Source: Candidatus Aminicenantes bacterium UBA1061
GTDB lineage: Bacteria; Acidobacteriota; Aminicenantia; Aminicenantales; Saccharicenantaceae
Assembly (NCBI GenBank): GCA_002316315.1
Contig: DCDG01000037.1
Coordinates: 96,554-160,553, forward strand
Direction of reading: 5' to 3'
Length of the DNA stretch: 64,000 nt
The translations under genes and the position numbers were made by a program. How positions within the stretch are numbered: position 1 is the first letter of the stretch; each line of letters begins with the position of its first letter. Positions 16,172-24,832 of this stretch are shown one piece after another. The notes below the pieces were generated by a model that worked only from the letters and a program-made list of their open reading frames with translations, was not told the origin of the DNA and did not search any database.

Positions 16172-16575
16172 TTTTTCCTCCTGCTCGTTAATTTTTATTT
16201 TTTGTTAAATTCAAACGCTAGTTTGCAATTTTTCATAAAATCTCGAGAGGTCTCGACCCTATTTTATGTCCTGCCAATCAGGACTATTATATATAAGTTT
16301 TTATCAGCCTAGTAAGAATTTTCTCATTCCAGTCAAGCCAATGGGCTGATCTTCGCTTAAAAGTGTCAACTATTTTACAGCCATCTGCCCGGGCGATATT
16401 ACATTAGTACTTATCTGGTTATCATGCCATCCTGATAAGTTGGCTCACCACCCGGCCAATCACTTAATTAAGGCTTTCAGACCTGGCCAGGAATACCTTC
16501 TTGAGCTGGCAAGAACAGTACTTCGCCTGTAACACGAAGAAGGCGGTTGGGCTCCTGACTCCATTAATCCAGTTA
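16172..16575. other. 404-bp intergenic region with several hairpins upstream of folD
   Basis: No gene is visible. On the minus strand a TATAAT (16287-16292) with a poor -35 is followed directly by the hairpin GTCCTG-N5-CAGGAC (16268-16284) and by the palindrome TCGAGA-CC-TCTCGA near 16241-16256, both probably in the folD leader RNA. Further up, CTTATC-TGG...CCA...GATAAG (16410-16439) is another imperfect stem. The 3' end next to the propeller gene holds AATGGAGTCAGGAGCC on the minus strand, distantly like the repeat at 4565-4975. I recognise no known riboswitch class. Confidence 0.4.
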
Positions 16576-17700
16576 TTAATCACCCTGAGATGCGTTCGCT
16601 GCAGCTTTCTTTTTTATTATCAGACTGTAGACTTCTAACTGGTTTATTTCAGGGTAGGGGCAGGCATAAACATTATCATTATTGTCTATTGAAATAATTT
16701 GGTCTGAGAATTCTTTCCCACTTAAAAGAAGCTCCCCACCAGGGGAAAACAAATCAACGTAGGTTTTATAGAGTGCAGGTTTTCCGTCTTCGTATATCTG
16801 GTCATATCTTTGAAGAACTAAATTCCCGTCTTTAGTAAAGTGCAAACCCACCGTATAAGAAACAACATGAGTACCTCGCAGGTTGGCCGTCTTTTTTTGT
16901 ACAACGTTCTCAATAACTTTCCGCTGTTTTTCAGGATCATAACCCCTGATAGGCCTTTTTATGGTTTGTCTCAAATTTCCTTCGGTATCAAATATATATA
17001 TGATTAAAGGATTCCAAGGGACATAATAAGTAAAGGCAATTTTTGATTGATCATGACTCAAAACTGCCTGCCCGCCCAAATATATAAGAGAATTTATATT
17101 ATCCCGGAGCTCTTGGGCCGAATTCATTTTCGGTGCAAATGGATGAAATTCATTAAAAAAAGATTTTAAAAAAACCCCTTCAGATGAATAAACATGAAAA
17201 TATCTCTCATCTTTGAGCATGGGAGCCACCAGCAGCCAGATGTTTCCTTTACCGTCGATAAATATTTTCTTTATGGATACAGACTTGATAAGCCTTATGC
17301 TTTTTATATATTCCAGATTATTGTCTAGAATATTTATCCTCATATTCCCATTATCGGCTATAAAAACGTTTCCCTTGGAATCAATAGCCAGGGCTGATGG
17401 CGAATTCATGTCTCCCGGTCCCTGCCCTTCTCTTCCCGCTTCGCCCAAAAAGTTGAGCTCTTTCGAAAACTTTCTTACACAATTATTTCTGGAGTCTAAA
17501 ATGAATATATTGCCTTGATTATCTGCTTTGACATCAGCGATATCAAAAAACAACTCTTCTTTTTTAATCTCTGAGCCTATCTTGCCTCTCAAGATAAATT
17601 CAAGCTCATATTCTCCTTGATCGCCAGGCGCACAAAAGACCGGGGCACAGAACGAAACGATAAAAACGATGATGATAAAACTTCGCCTTTTTTTCATCAC
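16576..17700 (-). CDS. Exported six-bladed beta-propeller (NHL-type) protein
   Basis: 374 aa with a signal peptide (MMKKRRSF then a hydrophobic stretch to about residue 23). NHL-like repeats are visible, for example GREGQGPGDMNSPSALAID with GNVFIADNGNMRINILD, and earlier DVKADNQGNIFILDSRNNCVRKF. This matches exported 6-bladed propeller proteins of unknown role that are abundant in Bacteroidota and Acidobacteriota-like genomes; the blades suggest ligand or protein binding. It is isolated between two long non-coding stretches and is richer in A/T-ending codons (Ile, Lys, Asn) than its neighbours, which may reflect recent gain or duplication. Function unknown. Confidence 0.75.
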   Translation of the reverse strand: MMKKRRSFIIIVFIVSFCAPVFCAPGDQGEYELEFILRGKIGSEIKKEELFFDIADVKADNQGNIFILDSRNNCVRKFSKELNFLGEAGREGQGPGDMNSPSALAIDSKGNVFIADNGNMRINILDNNLEYIKSIRLIKSVSIKKIFIDGKGNIWLLVAPMLKDERYFHVYSSEGVFLKSFFNEFHPFAPKMNSAQELRDNINSLIYLGGQAVLSHDQSKIAFTYYVPWNPLIIYIFDTEGNLRQTIKRPIRGYDPEKQRKVIENVVQKKTANLRGTHVVSYTVGLHFTKDGNLVLQRYDQIYEDGKPALYKTYVDLFSPGGELLLSGKEFSDQIISIDNNDNVYACPYPEINQLEVYSLIIKKKAAANASQGD

Positions 17701-17838
17701 TCTTCACCAATATTATATTTGTCACTATTTTATCACTTTTTATTACTTTCCTGCACTTTTTGGAGTAGCTACGGCCGTTTCAATTAAATCAAAACATTTT
17801 TTCTCTTATTTCGGGCTTTATGACTATTAAGCTTCGCG

Positions 17839-17946
17839 TCAAGCTTTATTCCGGAGATTTTTCTTTTTCTCTTTACCCAGAAAACACCAGTTGATCAAAA
17901 ATATTATAGCCAGGCCGGCAGCAGTTATTATGATTTTAACTTTCAT
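17839..17946 (-). CDS. 35-aa single-pass membrane microprotein downstream of copA
   Basis: A short ORF starting MKVKIIITAAGLAIIFLI, with WCFLG and then a Lys-rich end. It has one strong hydrophobic helix and a positive C-terminus. The start is supported by a near-perfect SD (AAAGGAGGAGACA) before the ATG, 33 bp after the copA stop on the same strand, so it is probably co-expressed with the copper ATPase. The helix resembles the N-terminal anchor of small cupredoxin-like proteins often found near copper pumps, but no cupredoxin domain follows in any frame. It is either a true microprotein partner or a truncated remnant. Confidence 0.55.
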   Translation of the reverse strand: MKVKIIITAAGLAIIFLINWCFLGKEKKKNLRNKA

Positions 17947-17979
17947 TGTCTCCTCCTTTTATTTTACGTTCCCTTTCCA

Positions 17980-20487
17980 TCAAATTTTAAGCCGGCGGAG
18001 CCTCAGCGAGTTGGAAACTACTGTCACCGAGCTAAAAGCCATAGCCAGAGAAGCAATCATCGGATTGAGAGTTATCTGGAAAAAAGGATAGAGCACGCCG
18101 GCTGCTACCGGCAAGCCAATCAAATTGTAGAAAAAGGCCCAGAAAAGATTCTGTCTGATGATGCGCCTGGCCTGACGGCTGAGTTTTAAGGCCGTAACTA
18201 CTTTCCTTAAGTCATCACTAACCAGAGTAATATCAGCTGATTCGATGGCTATATCCGTACCAGAGCCGATGGCCAGACCAACATCGGCCTGGATCAAGGC
18301 CGGAGCATCATTGATACCATCACCGACCATGGCTACCACCTCACCTGCCTGCTGGAACTTTTTGATAATGTTGAGCTTTTCTTCTGGCAGAAGGCCGGCA
18401 TAAACTTCATCCAGACCCAGTTTCCTGCCGACAGCAGAGGCGGTTTTCAGGTGATCTCCGGTCAAAAGAATAGTTTTAAGTCCCATTTCTTTAAGTTCTT
18501 TAATGGCCGTGGAAGCTTCTTCTTTTAATTCATCAGCGACAGCTATCAGCCCGAGAAGCTGCCCGCTATCGGCCGAAGCCACTCCCACCATGGTTTTCCC
18601 CTGATTTTCCAGCTCTTCAATTTTCTGATTGACAGCCTGGCTCCAGTTAATACCAGCCACAGTTAAAAAGCGGAAATTACCCACTAAGATTTTCTCCCTG
18701 TTGACCTTAGCTTCCAGTCCCTGGCCTTCTCTGTTAAAAAACTCCTCAGGCTCAGGAATAGACAAACTGGCTTCCTTAGCTTTTTTAATGATAGCTTCGG
18801 CCAGTGGATGTTCCGAAGCTTTTTCAGCCCCGGCTGCCAGCTCTAAGAGCTGTTCAGGGCTGATTCCTGCCACTGCCACCATCTCAGTCACTTCCGGCTG
18901 ACCTCTGGTCAAGGTGCCGGTTTTATCGAAAAAGGCCAGACTGACCTCAGCTGCTTTTTCCAGAGCTTCACCGTTCTTAATAAGGATGCCGTTTTCTGCC
19001 GACCGACCGGTAGCCACCATAACTGCCGTCGGGGTGGCCAGACCCAGAGCACATGGACAGGCGATAATCAGAACCGAAACAAAACTCAAAAGGGCCCGGG
19101 TCAGGGCTGGCTCTGGACCAAAGTCAAACCAGATGATAAAAACCAGCACCGCTAAAGACATAACCACCGGGACAAAATAACTGGCGATTTTATCGGCCAG
19201 CCTCTGAACCGGAGCTTTGCTGGCCTGGGCTTCCTCCACCCTCTTTATAATCTGAGCCAGAACAGTTTCTTCTCCGACTTTAGTCGCTCTGAATTTAAAA
19301 TAGCCTGTCCGGTTAATGGTAGCTCCGATTACTTCATCCCCCGTCTGTTTAAAGACAGGCAGGCTTTCACCGCTAATAGCCGACTCATCGACCGAGCTTT
19401 GTCCCTCCACCACCTGACCATCAACTGGAATTTTCTCACCTGGTCTGACCACCACCAGATCACCAACTCTCACCTCTCTGGCCGGGATTTCCACTTCCTG
19501 CCCGTTTCTAATGACTCTGGCTGATTTGGCCTCGAGCCCGGCCAGTTTCCTCAGAGAGAGAAGTGTTCTGCTTTTAGCCCTGGCTTCCAGATAACGACCA
19601 AGAAGGACCAGGACAATGATCACAGCTGAAGTATCAAAGTAAACATCAGGCTTAAAGCCTGCCCGGTAGAAAATTCCTGGCCAGAGAGTAGCCACCACTG
19701 AATAAAGGTAAGCAGAAAGAGTCCCGACGCTGACCAGGGTATTCATATCAGCCGATCGGTGGCGAAAAGACAGCCAGGCACCCCGCAGAAAAGTCCAGCC
19801 CGAATAAAACTCAACGATGGTGGCCAGAAACCAGAGCCAGTAGTGGTTGGCAAAAAAAGGCGGCACCCAGGGAAAGATGGATTTAAAACTGCCCAGTAAA
19901 ATAGGAACGGCCAGAACTGCCCCGATCACCAGCTGTCTTTTTAGCCGGATCAGTTCCTCTTCAGCCTGTTTCTCAGCCTGGCTCAGCGGTTCTTCGCCGA
20001 CTTCTTCGGGCACCTCATAGCCAGCTTGTTCAATCGCTCTTTTTATTTCAGACAGGTTTACCTCACCTGGAATAAATCCCACCGCTACCCTGCCCAGAGC
20101 CAGGTTAGCGGAGGCTTCGACCACCCCTTTCAGGGCCTTTACGGCCGATTCCACCCGCCCGACACAGGCTGCACAGGACAGGCCTTTGACCGGTAACTCG
20201 GTTTTCTCCACGATTGCTTTATAACCGAGCCCATCGATCTTTTTGACCAGCTCAGCTTCATTTACCTTCTGCCGGTCAAAGATGATCGAGGCAATACTAG
20301 TGGCGAAGTTGACTGTAGCCTCTTCCACCCCGGGAGTTTCTCCCAGAGCTTTTTCTATTCTAAGAGCACAGTTAACGCAGTGCAGGCCGGTAATCGGTAG
20401 ATTGATTCTTGCCTGTTCTCGTTTTCCAGTCTGTTCTTTTTGACCCTCTGCCTTTGTCTGTTTGCCTCTCATCTTTTTTTCAGCCAT
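17980..20487 (-). CDS. copA: Copper-translocating P1B-type ATPase
   Basis: 835 aa. Two N-terminal heavy-metal-binding domains carry CxxC motifs (C37/C40 in GLHCVNC, C105/C108 in GLSCAAC). These are followed by the eight-helix transport core, SGES in the actuator domain (372-375), the intramembrane metal site CPC (477-479), the phosphorylated Asp in DKTGTLT (D521), the HP nucleotide-site motif (H560-P561) and GDGINDAP. CPC with two CxxC domains indicates Cu(I) export from the cytoplasm. The upstream region contains a palindrome that may bind a metal regulator. The companion 35-aa membrane ORF follows. Confidence 0.96.
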   Translation of the reverse strand: MAEKKMRGKQTKAEGQKEQTGKREQARINLPITGLHCVNCALRIEKALGETPGVEEATVNFATSIASIIFDRQKVNEAELVKKIDGLGYKAIVEKTELPVKGLSCAACVGRVESAVKALKGVVEASANLALGRVAVGFIPGEVNLSEIKRAIEQAGYEVPEEVGEEPLSQAEKQAEEELIRLKRQLVIGAVLAVPILLGSFKSIFPWVPPFFANHYWLWFLATIVEFYSGWTFLRGAWLSFRHRSADMNTLVSVGTLSAYLYSVVATLWPGIFYRAGFKPDVYFDTSAVIIVLVLLGRYLEARAKSRTLLSLRKLAGLEAKSARVIRNGQEVEIPAREVRVGDLVVVRPGEKIPVDGQVVEGQSSVDESAISGESLPVFKQTGDEVIGATINRTGYFKFRATKVGEETVLAQIIKRVEEAQASKAPVQRLADKIASYFVPVVMSLAVLVFIIWFDFGPEPALTRALLSFVSVLIIACPCALGLATPTAVMVATGRSAENGILIKNGEALEKAAEVSLAFFDKTGTLTRGQPEVTEMVAVAGISPEQLLELAAGAEKASEHPLAEAIIKKAKEASLSIPEPEEFFNREGQGLEAKVNREKILVGNFRFLTVAGINWSQAVNQKIEELENQGKTMVGVASADSGQLLGLIAVADELKEEASTAIKELKEMGLKTILLTGDHLKTASAVGRKLGLDEVYAGLLPEEKLNIIKKFQQAGEVVAMVGDGINDAPALIQADVGLAIGSGTDIAIESADITLVSDDLRKVVTALKLSRQARRIIRQNLFWAFFYNLIGLPVAAGVLYPFFQITLNPMIASLAMAFSSVTVVSNSLRLRRLKI

Positions 20488-20525
20488 TCTGTTTATTTTC
20501 TATCTATGACACATCTAATTTTTAT

Positions 20526-20561
20526 AATCTATTTAGATTTTTATTTGTCCTTCATATTATA
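20526..20561 (-). promoter_or_regulatory. copA -10 element and downstream palindrome
   Basis: On the minus strand, TATAAT (20556-20561) lies about 70 bp before the copA ATG with no good -35. The perfect 14-bp palindrome AATCTATTTAGATT (20526-20539) falls just after the expected start point, a typical repressor-operator position. It does not resemble a CopY or CueR box, so the regulator is unknown. Confidence 0.4.
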
Positions 20562-20711
20562 CATAATTCTTATAGGATTAATATAATATTCTGCCTGACT
20601 CAGGGCAGGAGCTGGCAGCGTTTTGAAACCATCCTGAGGACATTGGTGCTAAAAGTTATTATCCGGCTGGTATAGTAAGCTGAATCGAGATAAAAGCTGT
20701 TGCTATCAGGT

Positions 20712-20740
20712 TTGCTTGCCTATTTTAATTATGCTAAAAT
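20712..20740 (+). promoter_or_regulatory. Promoter for yebC-ruvCAB-queA
   Basis: TTGCTT (20712-20717), 17-bp spacer, TAAAAT (20735-20740), about 31 bp upstream of the yebC ATG, with SD AGAGGAGAAAAG between. The rest of the copA-yebC gap (20562-20711) shows nothing else I can name. Confidence 0.55.
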
Positions 20741-20771
20741 TTTGACAAGGATTCGATAAGAGGAGAAAAGT

Positions 20772-21527
20772 ATGTCAGGACACTCAAAATGGCATTCTAT
20801 AAAACATAAAAAAGCAGCTGTCGATGCCAAGCGCGGTAAACTGTTTACCAAGCTGATCCGGGAAATCAGCATAGCTGCCCGCCAGGGAGGGGGTGACCCG
20901 GAGAAAAATCCCCGGCTGCGCAAAGCGATTGCTGAGGCCAAAGCCGTCAATATGCCAGCCGATAATATCAAGCGGGCTATCATGAAGGGCACGGGCCAGC
21001 TGGAGGGAGCAGCCTACGAAGAGGTTGTTTATGAAGGTTATGGCCCTGGTGGTGTAGCCATTTATGTCACTGCGGTAACTGATAATAAGAACAGGACGGT
21101 GGCCGAGCTGCGCCATGTTTTTTCCAAGCTGGGCGGTAGAATGGGTGAGTCGGGTTGCGTTGCCTGGATGTTCAAGAGACAGGGTTATATTGACGTGGAA
21201 AAAGACAAGGTGGATGAAGAAAAACTTCTGGAAATAGCCCTGAATGCCGGGGCAGAAGATGTCAGAGACGATGGCAGCAATTTTGAGGTTATTACCACCC
21301 CTGAAAATTATGAAGCAGTGCTGGAAGCTCTTAAACAAAATAACATTGAAATTGCTGACTCTAACGTTGGCTATCTTCCCCAGAATTATGTCAAGCTGGA
21401 AGGCAAACAGGCCGAGCAGTGCCTGCGGCTGGTAGAAGAACTTGAAGATCACGACGATGTGCAAAGTGTTTCAGCCAATTTTGATATCGATGAGGAAGAA
21501 ATCGCCCGTTACTCAGCAGCTCAATAA
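20772..21527 (+). CDS. yebC: YebC/TACO1-family protein
   Basis: 251 aa. The N-terminal MSGHSKWHSIKHKKAAVDAKRGKLFTKLIREI-type sequence is nearly invariant in this family; the YEGYGPGGVAIYV and ASRLGE-like KLGGRMGESGCVAWMF segments and the SVSANFDI C-terminus are also present. Family members were long annotated as regulators. Bacterial YebC-type and mitochondrial TACO1 proteins are now linked to translation elongation through proline-rich or stalling sequences. It heads the operon with the Holliday-junction genes, a common arrangement. The last codons are 18 bp from ruvC. Confidence 0.95.
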   Translation: MSGHSKWHSIKHKKAAVDAKRGKLFTKLIREISIAARQGGGDPEKNPRLRKAIAEAKAVNMPADNIKRAIMKGTGQLEGAAYEEVVYEGYGPGGVAIYVTAVTDNKNRTVAELRHVFSKLGGRMGESGCVAWMFKRQGYIDVEKDKVDEEKLLEIALNAGAEDVRDDGSNFEVITTPENYEAVLEALKQNNIEIADSNVGYLPQNYVKLEGKQAEQCLRLVEELEDHDDVQSVSANFDIDEEEIARYSAAQ

Positions 21528-21545
21528 ATAGAAATGGCCTGATCA

Positions 21546-22058
21546 ATGAGGGTGCTCGGGATTGACCCCAGTCTGCAGTCTTCAGGTTTTGGCCTTATTG
21601 AAGATGAGGCGGAAAATTTGGAAGCAATTGTTTATGGAGTTATCAAACCAGACAGAGCAGCCAGTTTCCCTCAAAAGCTGAATGATATTCGGACCGAGCT
21701 GGAAAGAATCATTGACCTTTATTCCCCCCAGGAGATTGCCATCGAGAATCCGTTTTATGCCAGGAATGTCAAAACGGCTATCTCCTTAGGTCAGGTCAGA
21801 GGCGCTGTTCTTATTGCCATTGCTTCCCGCCAGAGACAGCTATATGAATATTCGGCCCTGGAGATAAAAAAAGCGGTTACCGGCTATGGCCAGGCCGAAA
21901 AGGACCAGGTTCAGCGCATGGTTAAAATACTGTTGAATCTGGAGGATGACCGGATGCCCTTAGATGCCTCAGACGCTCTGGCCACGGCTATCTGTCACAC
22001 TTACCACCGCCGGATTAGCTTCGATTGGAAGCCAGGTCGCAAAACAGGAAAATCATGA
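21546..22058 (+). CDS. ruvC: Holliday junction endodeoxyribonuclease RuvC
   Basis: 170 aa. RNase H-fold resolvase that cleaves Holliday junctions symmetrically, as a dimer with RuvAB. All four acidic metal-binding residues are visible: D7 (GIDPSL), E67 (AIENPF), D140 and D143 (LDASDALATAICH). The segments SLGQVRGAVL and YGQAEKDQVQRMV are also typical. The stop codon overlaps the ruvA start by four bases (ATGA), so the two are translationally coupled. Confidence 0.96.
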   Translation: MRVLGIDPSLQSSGFGLIEDEAENLEAIVYGVIKPDRAASFPQKLNDIRTELERIIDLYSPQEIAIENPFYARNVKTAISLGQVRGAVLIAIASRQRQLYEYSALEIKKAVTGYGQAEKDQVQRMVKILLNLEDDRMPLDASDALATAICHTYHRRISFDWKPGRKTGKS

Positions 22059-22642
22059 TTTCTTATGTCAAAGGAAAGATTTTGCAGAAAAAGCCAGGAG
22101 AGGTGGTTGTCGAGGCATATGGCCTGGGTTATTCTTTGCAGATTCCCCTGACTACTTATTTTAAACTGGGCGAAGCTGGTTCCCAGGCTGAATTGCTGGC
22201 TTATACTCATCTAACCGAAAACTCCTTATCGCTTTTTGGCTTTGCTACCCAGGAAGAAAAAGATATTTTTCTGAAGCTAATCACCATCTCCGGCATCGGT
22301 CCAAAACTGGCTCTTAATATTCTCTCGGGAATTGAGGCCTCGGAACTGGAAGAAGCGGTCAGAAATACCAACGTCTCCAGGCTATCTATGGTTCCGGGCA
22401 TTGGCCAGAAGACAGCTTTGAGAATAATCATGGAGCTTTCTGATAAACTTGAAAAGAAAGAAAAGGTGCTGAGCAAGAAAGGCTCAAAAGAAAGAGAGGA
22501 TCTGGTCTCGGCCCTGGTCAATCTCGGCTTCAGAAGAAAAGAAGCAGAACGGGTAGTAGACGAAACTCTTTCTTCTCTTGGCCGGGAGGCTGGTTTTGAC
22601 CAGTTGCTCAGAGAATGCTTGAAAAGAATGTCAAAAATATGA
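22055..22642 (+). CDS. ruvA: Holliday junction branch-migration protein RuvA
   Basis: 195 aa from the ATG at 22055, which overlaps the ruvC stop and has AGGA in front. A longer in-frame version from a TTG at 22025 would add ten residues absent from the family. Domain I (OB fold, MISYVKGKILQKKPGEVVVE), the helix-hairpin-helix domain II (ISGIGPKLALNIL and VPGIGQKTALRIIMEL) and the C-terminal RuvB-binding domain III (DLVSALVNLGFRRKEAERVV) are all present. It binds four-way junctions as a tetramer and recruits RuvB. Confidence 0.96.
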   Translation: MISYVKGKILQKKPGEVVVEAYGLGYSLQIPLTTYFKLGEAGSQAELLAYTHLTENSLSLFGFATQEEKDIFLKLITISGIGPKLALNILSGIEASELEEAVRNTNVSRLSMVPGIGQKTALRIIMELSDKLEKKEKVLSKKGSKEREDLVSALVNLGFRRKEAERVVDETLSSLGREAGFDQLLRECLKRMSKI

Positions 22643-22697
22643 TAGTCAGATTTATTAACCAGGCCAGAAAAAAAATATCCAGGAGGAATGAACAGGC

Positions 22698-23717
22698 ATG
22701 CCGGCTATTCTGACACCGGTTAAAACCAGAGAGGATGTTCTTTTTGAAGATAGCCTCCGGCCGGTGAAATTTGAAGACTTTATTGGCCAGGAAAATATCA
22801 AAGCCAATCTCAAAATTTTTATCCAGGCAGCAAAAAAAAGGAATGAAAATCTGGATCATGTCCTTCTCTATGGCCCGCCCGGGCTGGGCAAAACCAGCCT
22901 GGCCTACTTGCTGGCCAAAGAGCTTGGCGTGGGCATCAAACCAACTTCCGGCCCGGTCATCGAAAAAGCCGGTGATTTATCGGCCATTCTGACCAGTCTG
23001 CAGGACAAGGAATTTCTTTTTATCGATGAAATTCACCGTCTTCATCCTTCCCTGGAAGAGATCTTATATTCAGCCATGGAGGATTTTAGCCTGGATGTGA
23101 TCATCGGTCAGGGACCGGGGGCACGAAGCCATAAACTTAAAATTAAGCGGTTTACTCTGGTTGGAGCGACCACCCGAGCTGGTAAAATAACGGCTCCTCT
23201 GCGCAGCCGCTTTGGTATTGTCCACCGGCTGGATTACTATCAGCCAGAAGATTTGAAGAAAATCGTCCTGCGTTCAGCCAGAATTCTAAAAGTTAAGGTG
23301 GAAGAAGGAGGAGCAGAGGAAATCGCTCGCCGGTCACGGGGTACTCCCCGCATTGCCAATCGCCTCCTTCGCCGCGTGCGAGATTTTGCTGAAGTTAAAG
23401 GCGATGGCCGGATTGATGAAAAAATAGCCAGGAAAGCTCTCGATCAGATGGAAGTTGATGCTCTGGGACTGGATGATGTCGACAGAAAAATTCTTCAGAC
23501 CATCATGGAAAATTTTGGCGGCGGCCCGGTCGGTATTAACACCATTGCTGCTGCCATAGACGAGGAAAAGGAAACGATTGAAGCTATCTATGAACCATAT
23601 CTGATGAGACTCGGTTTTCTGGAAAGAACACCCCGCGGCCGCCAGCTTACAGCCAAAGCTTATGATCATTTAGGTTCTCACCCACCATCCGGTCAGGGCC
23701 AGAAAAAGCTGTTTTGA
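22698..23717 (+). CDS. ruvB: Holliday junction branch-migration helicase RuvB
   Basis: 339 aa AAA+ motor. Walker A GPPGLGKT (59-66), Walker B FIDEIHRL (D110, E111), sensor-1 GATTRAGKITAPLRSRFG, sensor-2 GTPRIANRLLRRVRD and the C-terminal winged helix (GGGPVGINTIAAAI, EPYLMRLGFLERTPRGR) are all present. An AGGAGG lies 11 bp before the chosen ATG (22698); an ATG seven bases closer is out of frame and opens only an 11-codon ORF. The 55 bp after ruvA carry nothing else. Confidence 0.97.
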   Translation: MPAILTPVKTREDVLFEDSLRPVKFEDFIGQENIKANLKIFIQAAKKRNENLDHVLLYGPPGLGKTSLAYLLAKELGVGIKPTSGPVIEKAGDLSAILTSLQDKEFLFIDEIHRLHPSLEEILYSAMEDFSLDVIIGQGPGARSHKLKIKRFTLVGATTRAGKITAPLRSRFGIVHRLDYYQPEDLKKIVLRSARILKVKVEEGGAEEIARRSRGTPRIANRLLRRVRDFAEVKGDGRIDEKIARKALDQMEVDALGLDDVDRKILQTIMENFGGGPVGINTIAAAIDEEKETIEAIYEPYLMRLGFLERTPRGRQLTAKAYDHLGSHPPSGQGQKKLF

Positions 23718-23726
23718 CTTTTGCTT

Positions 23727-24779
23727 ATGACTCAAAAAAATCTTTTAGTCGATTATGATTTTGAATTGCCCGCTGAGCTTATTGCTCAGGAGCCTTTGCC
23801 CAACAGGGACGCTTCAAGAATGATGGTCGTCAACCGTCAGGAAAAAAGTTTCAGCAACCGCCACTTCCGGGATTTACCAGAATACTTCGGCCCGGGCGAT
23901 ACCCTGGTTATCAATGATTCAAAGGTCGTGCCAGCCAGGGCCTGGGGCCACCTGAACAATCAACAGGCAACTTGTATTGAATTCCTATTCATTAGAGAAA
24001 TAGAGCCGGCTATCTGGGAAGTGCTGTGCCGGCCAGCAAGAAAATTGAAACCCGGCATTAGATTGATTTTCACTTCGGAACTGGAGGCCGAAGTCCTCAA
24101 GGTCGGTCAACTGGGGCATCGTCTTCTTCGCTTTAATTCAACTGAGGTCAGGGATAAGCTCAAAAAAATTGGCACTCCACCTCTTCCCCCTTATATCAAG
24201 AGGCGGAGAGACGATCCCAGGTTAAAGACGATTGACCGAGAACGCTATCAAACAGTCTACGCTGAGCAGGAAGGCTCAATCGCCGCTCCAACGGCTGGTT
24301 TGCATTTTACTCAGGAAACCCTCGAGGCCCTGAAAAATAAAGGCGTGGACATCCTGCGGGTGACTCTTAATGTCGGCGAGGCCACCTTTCAGCCAGTTAG
24401 AGTTCAGGAGATTACTCATCATCGTATGCTGGCTGAATCTTTTTATATTCCCGCCGAGACAGCCGGGGTAATTAACCGGGCCAAAAAAGACGGCAGAAAG
24501 ATTACGGCTGTCGGAACAACCGCCGTCAGAACTTTAGAAGGCGCCTGGTCAGATGGACAGCTACCTGCCGGAGCCGGTGTGACCAGCATTTTTATCTTCC
24601 CAGGTTTTAAATTTCAGGTAGTCGACCGGCTGCTGACCAATTTTCATCTGCCCAAATCAACCCTGCTAATGCTGGTCAGCGCCCTGGCCGGCTATGAACT
24701 CATTATGGCTGCTTATAAAGAAGCTATCACCGAGGGTTATCGGTTTTTTTCTTATGGCGACTGTATGCTCATTCTTTAA
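23727..24779 (+). CDS. queA: S-adenosylmethionine:tRNA ribosyltransferase-isomerase
   Basis: 350 aa from the ATG at 23727; an in-frame TTG six bases upstream is also possible. It adds the epoxycyclopentane moiety from SAM to preQ1-modified tRNA to make epoxyqueuosine. Signatures: YDFELPAELIAQEPLPNRD, the DTLVINDSKVVPAR stretch, PPYIKR, YQTVYAEQEGSIAAPTAGLHFT, LNVGEATFQPV and NFHLPKSTLLMLVSAL. Last gene of the yebC-ruv operon and convergent with GH109. The other queuosine genes are not in the window. Confidence 0.96.
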   Translation: MTQKNLLVDYDFELPAELIAQEPLPNRDASRMMVVNRQEKSFSNRHFRDLPEYFGPGDTLVINDSKVVPARAWGHLNNQQATCIEFLFIREIEPAIWEVLCRPARKLKPGIRLIFTSELEAEVLKVGQLGHRLLRFNSTEVRDKLKKIGTPPLPPYIKRRRDDPRLKTIDRERYQTVYAEQEGSIAAPTAGLHFTQETLEALKNKGVDILRVTLNVGEATFQPVRVQEITHHRMLAESFYIPAETAGVINRAKKDGRKITAVGTTAVRTLEGAWSDGQLPAGAGVTSIFIFPGFKFQVVDRLLTNFHLPKSTLLMLVSALAGYELIMAAYKEAITEGYRFFSYGDCMLIL

Positions 24780-24832
24780 GAAGATTTAAAAAAAGCCTTT
24801 CCTCCAAATCCCGCAGATAGTGGCGCGTCTTT

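Noticed and set aside
16172..16292. Tetrahydrofolate riboswitch ahead of folD
   Set aside because: Short hairpins only; the conserved THF-riboswitch core is not recognisable.
20784..21464. 226-codon open frame on the minus strand
   Set aside because: Antisense to yebC, a highly conserved protein; a codon-bias shadow.
22025..22054. N-terminally extended RuvA from a TTG
   Set aside because: The extra residues lie inside ruvC and before the invariant M-I-x-x-x-x-G start of RuvA; the ATG at 22055 has its own SD and ATGA coupling.
22688..22723. ATG seven bases after AGGAGG, upstream of ruvB
   Set aside because: It opens only an 11-codon frame with no features; the conserved RuvB start fits the ATG at 22698.
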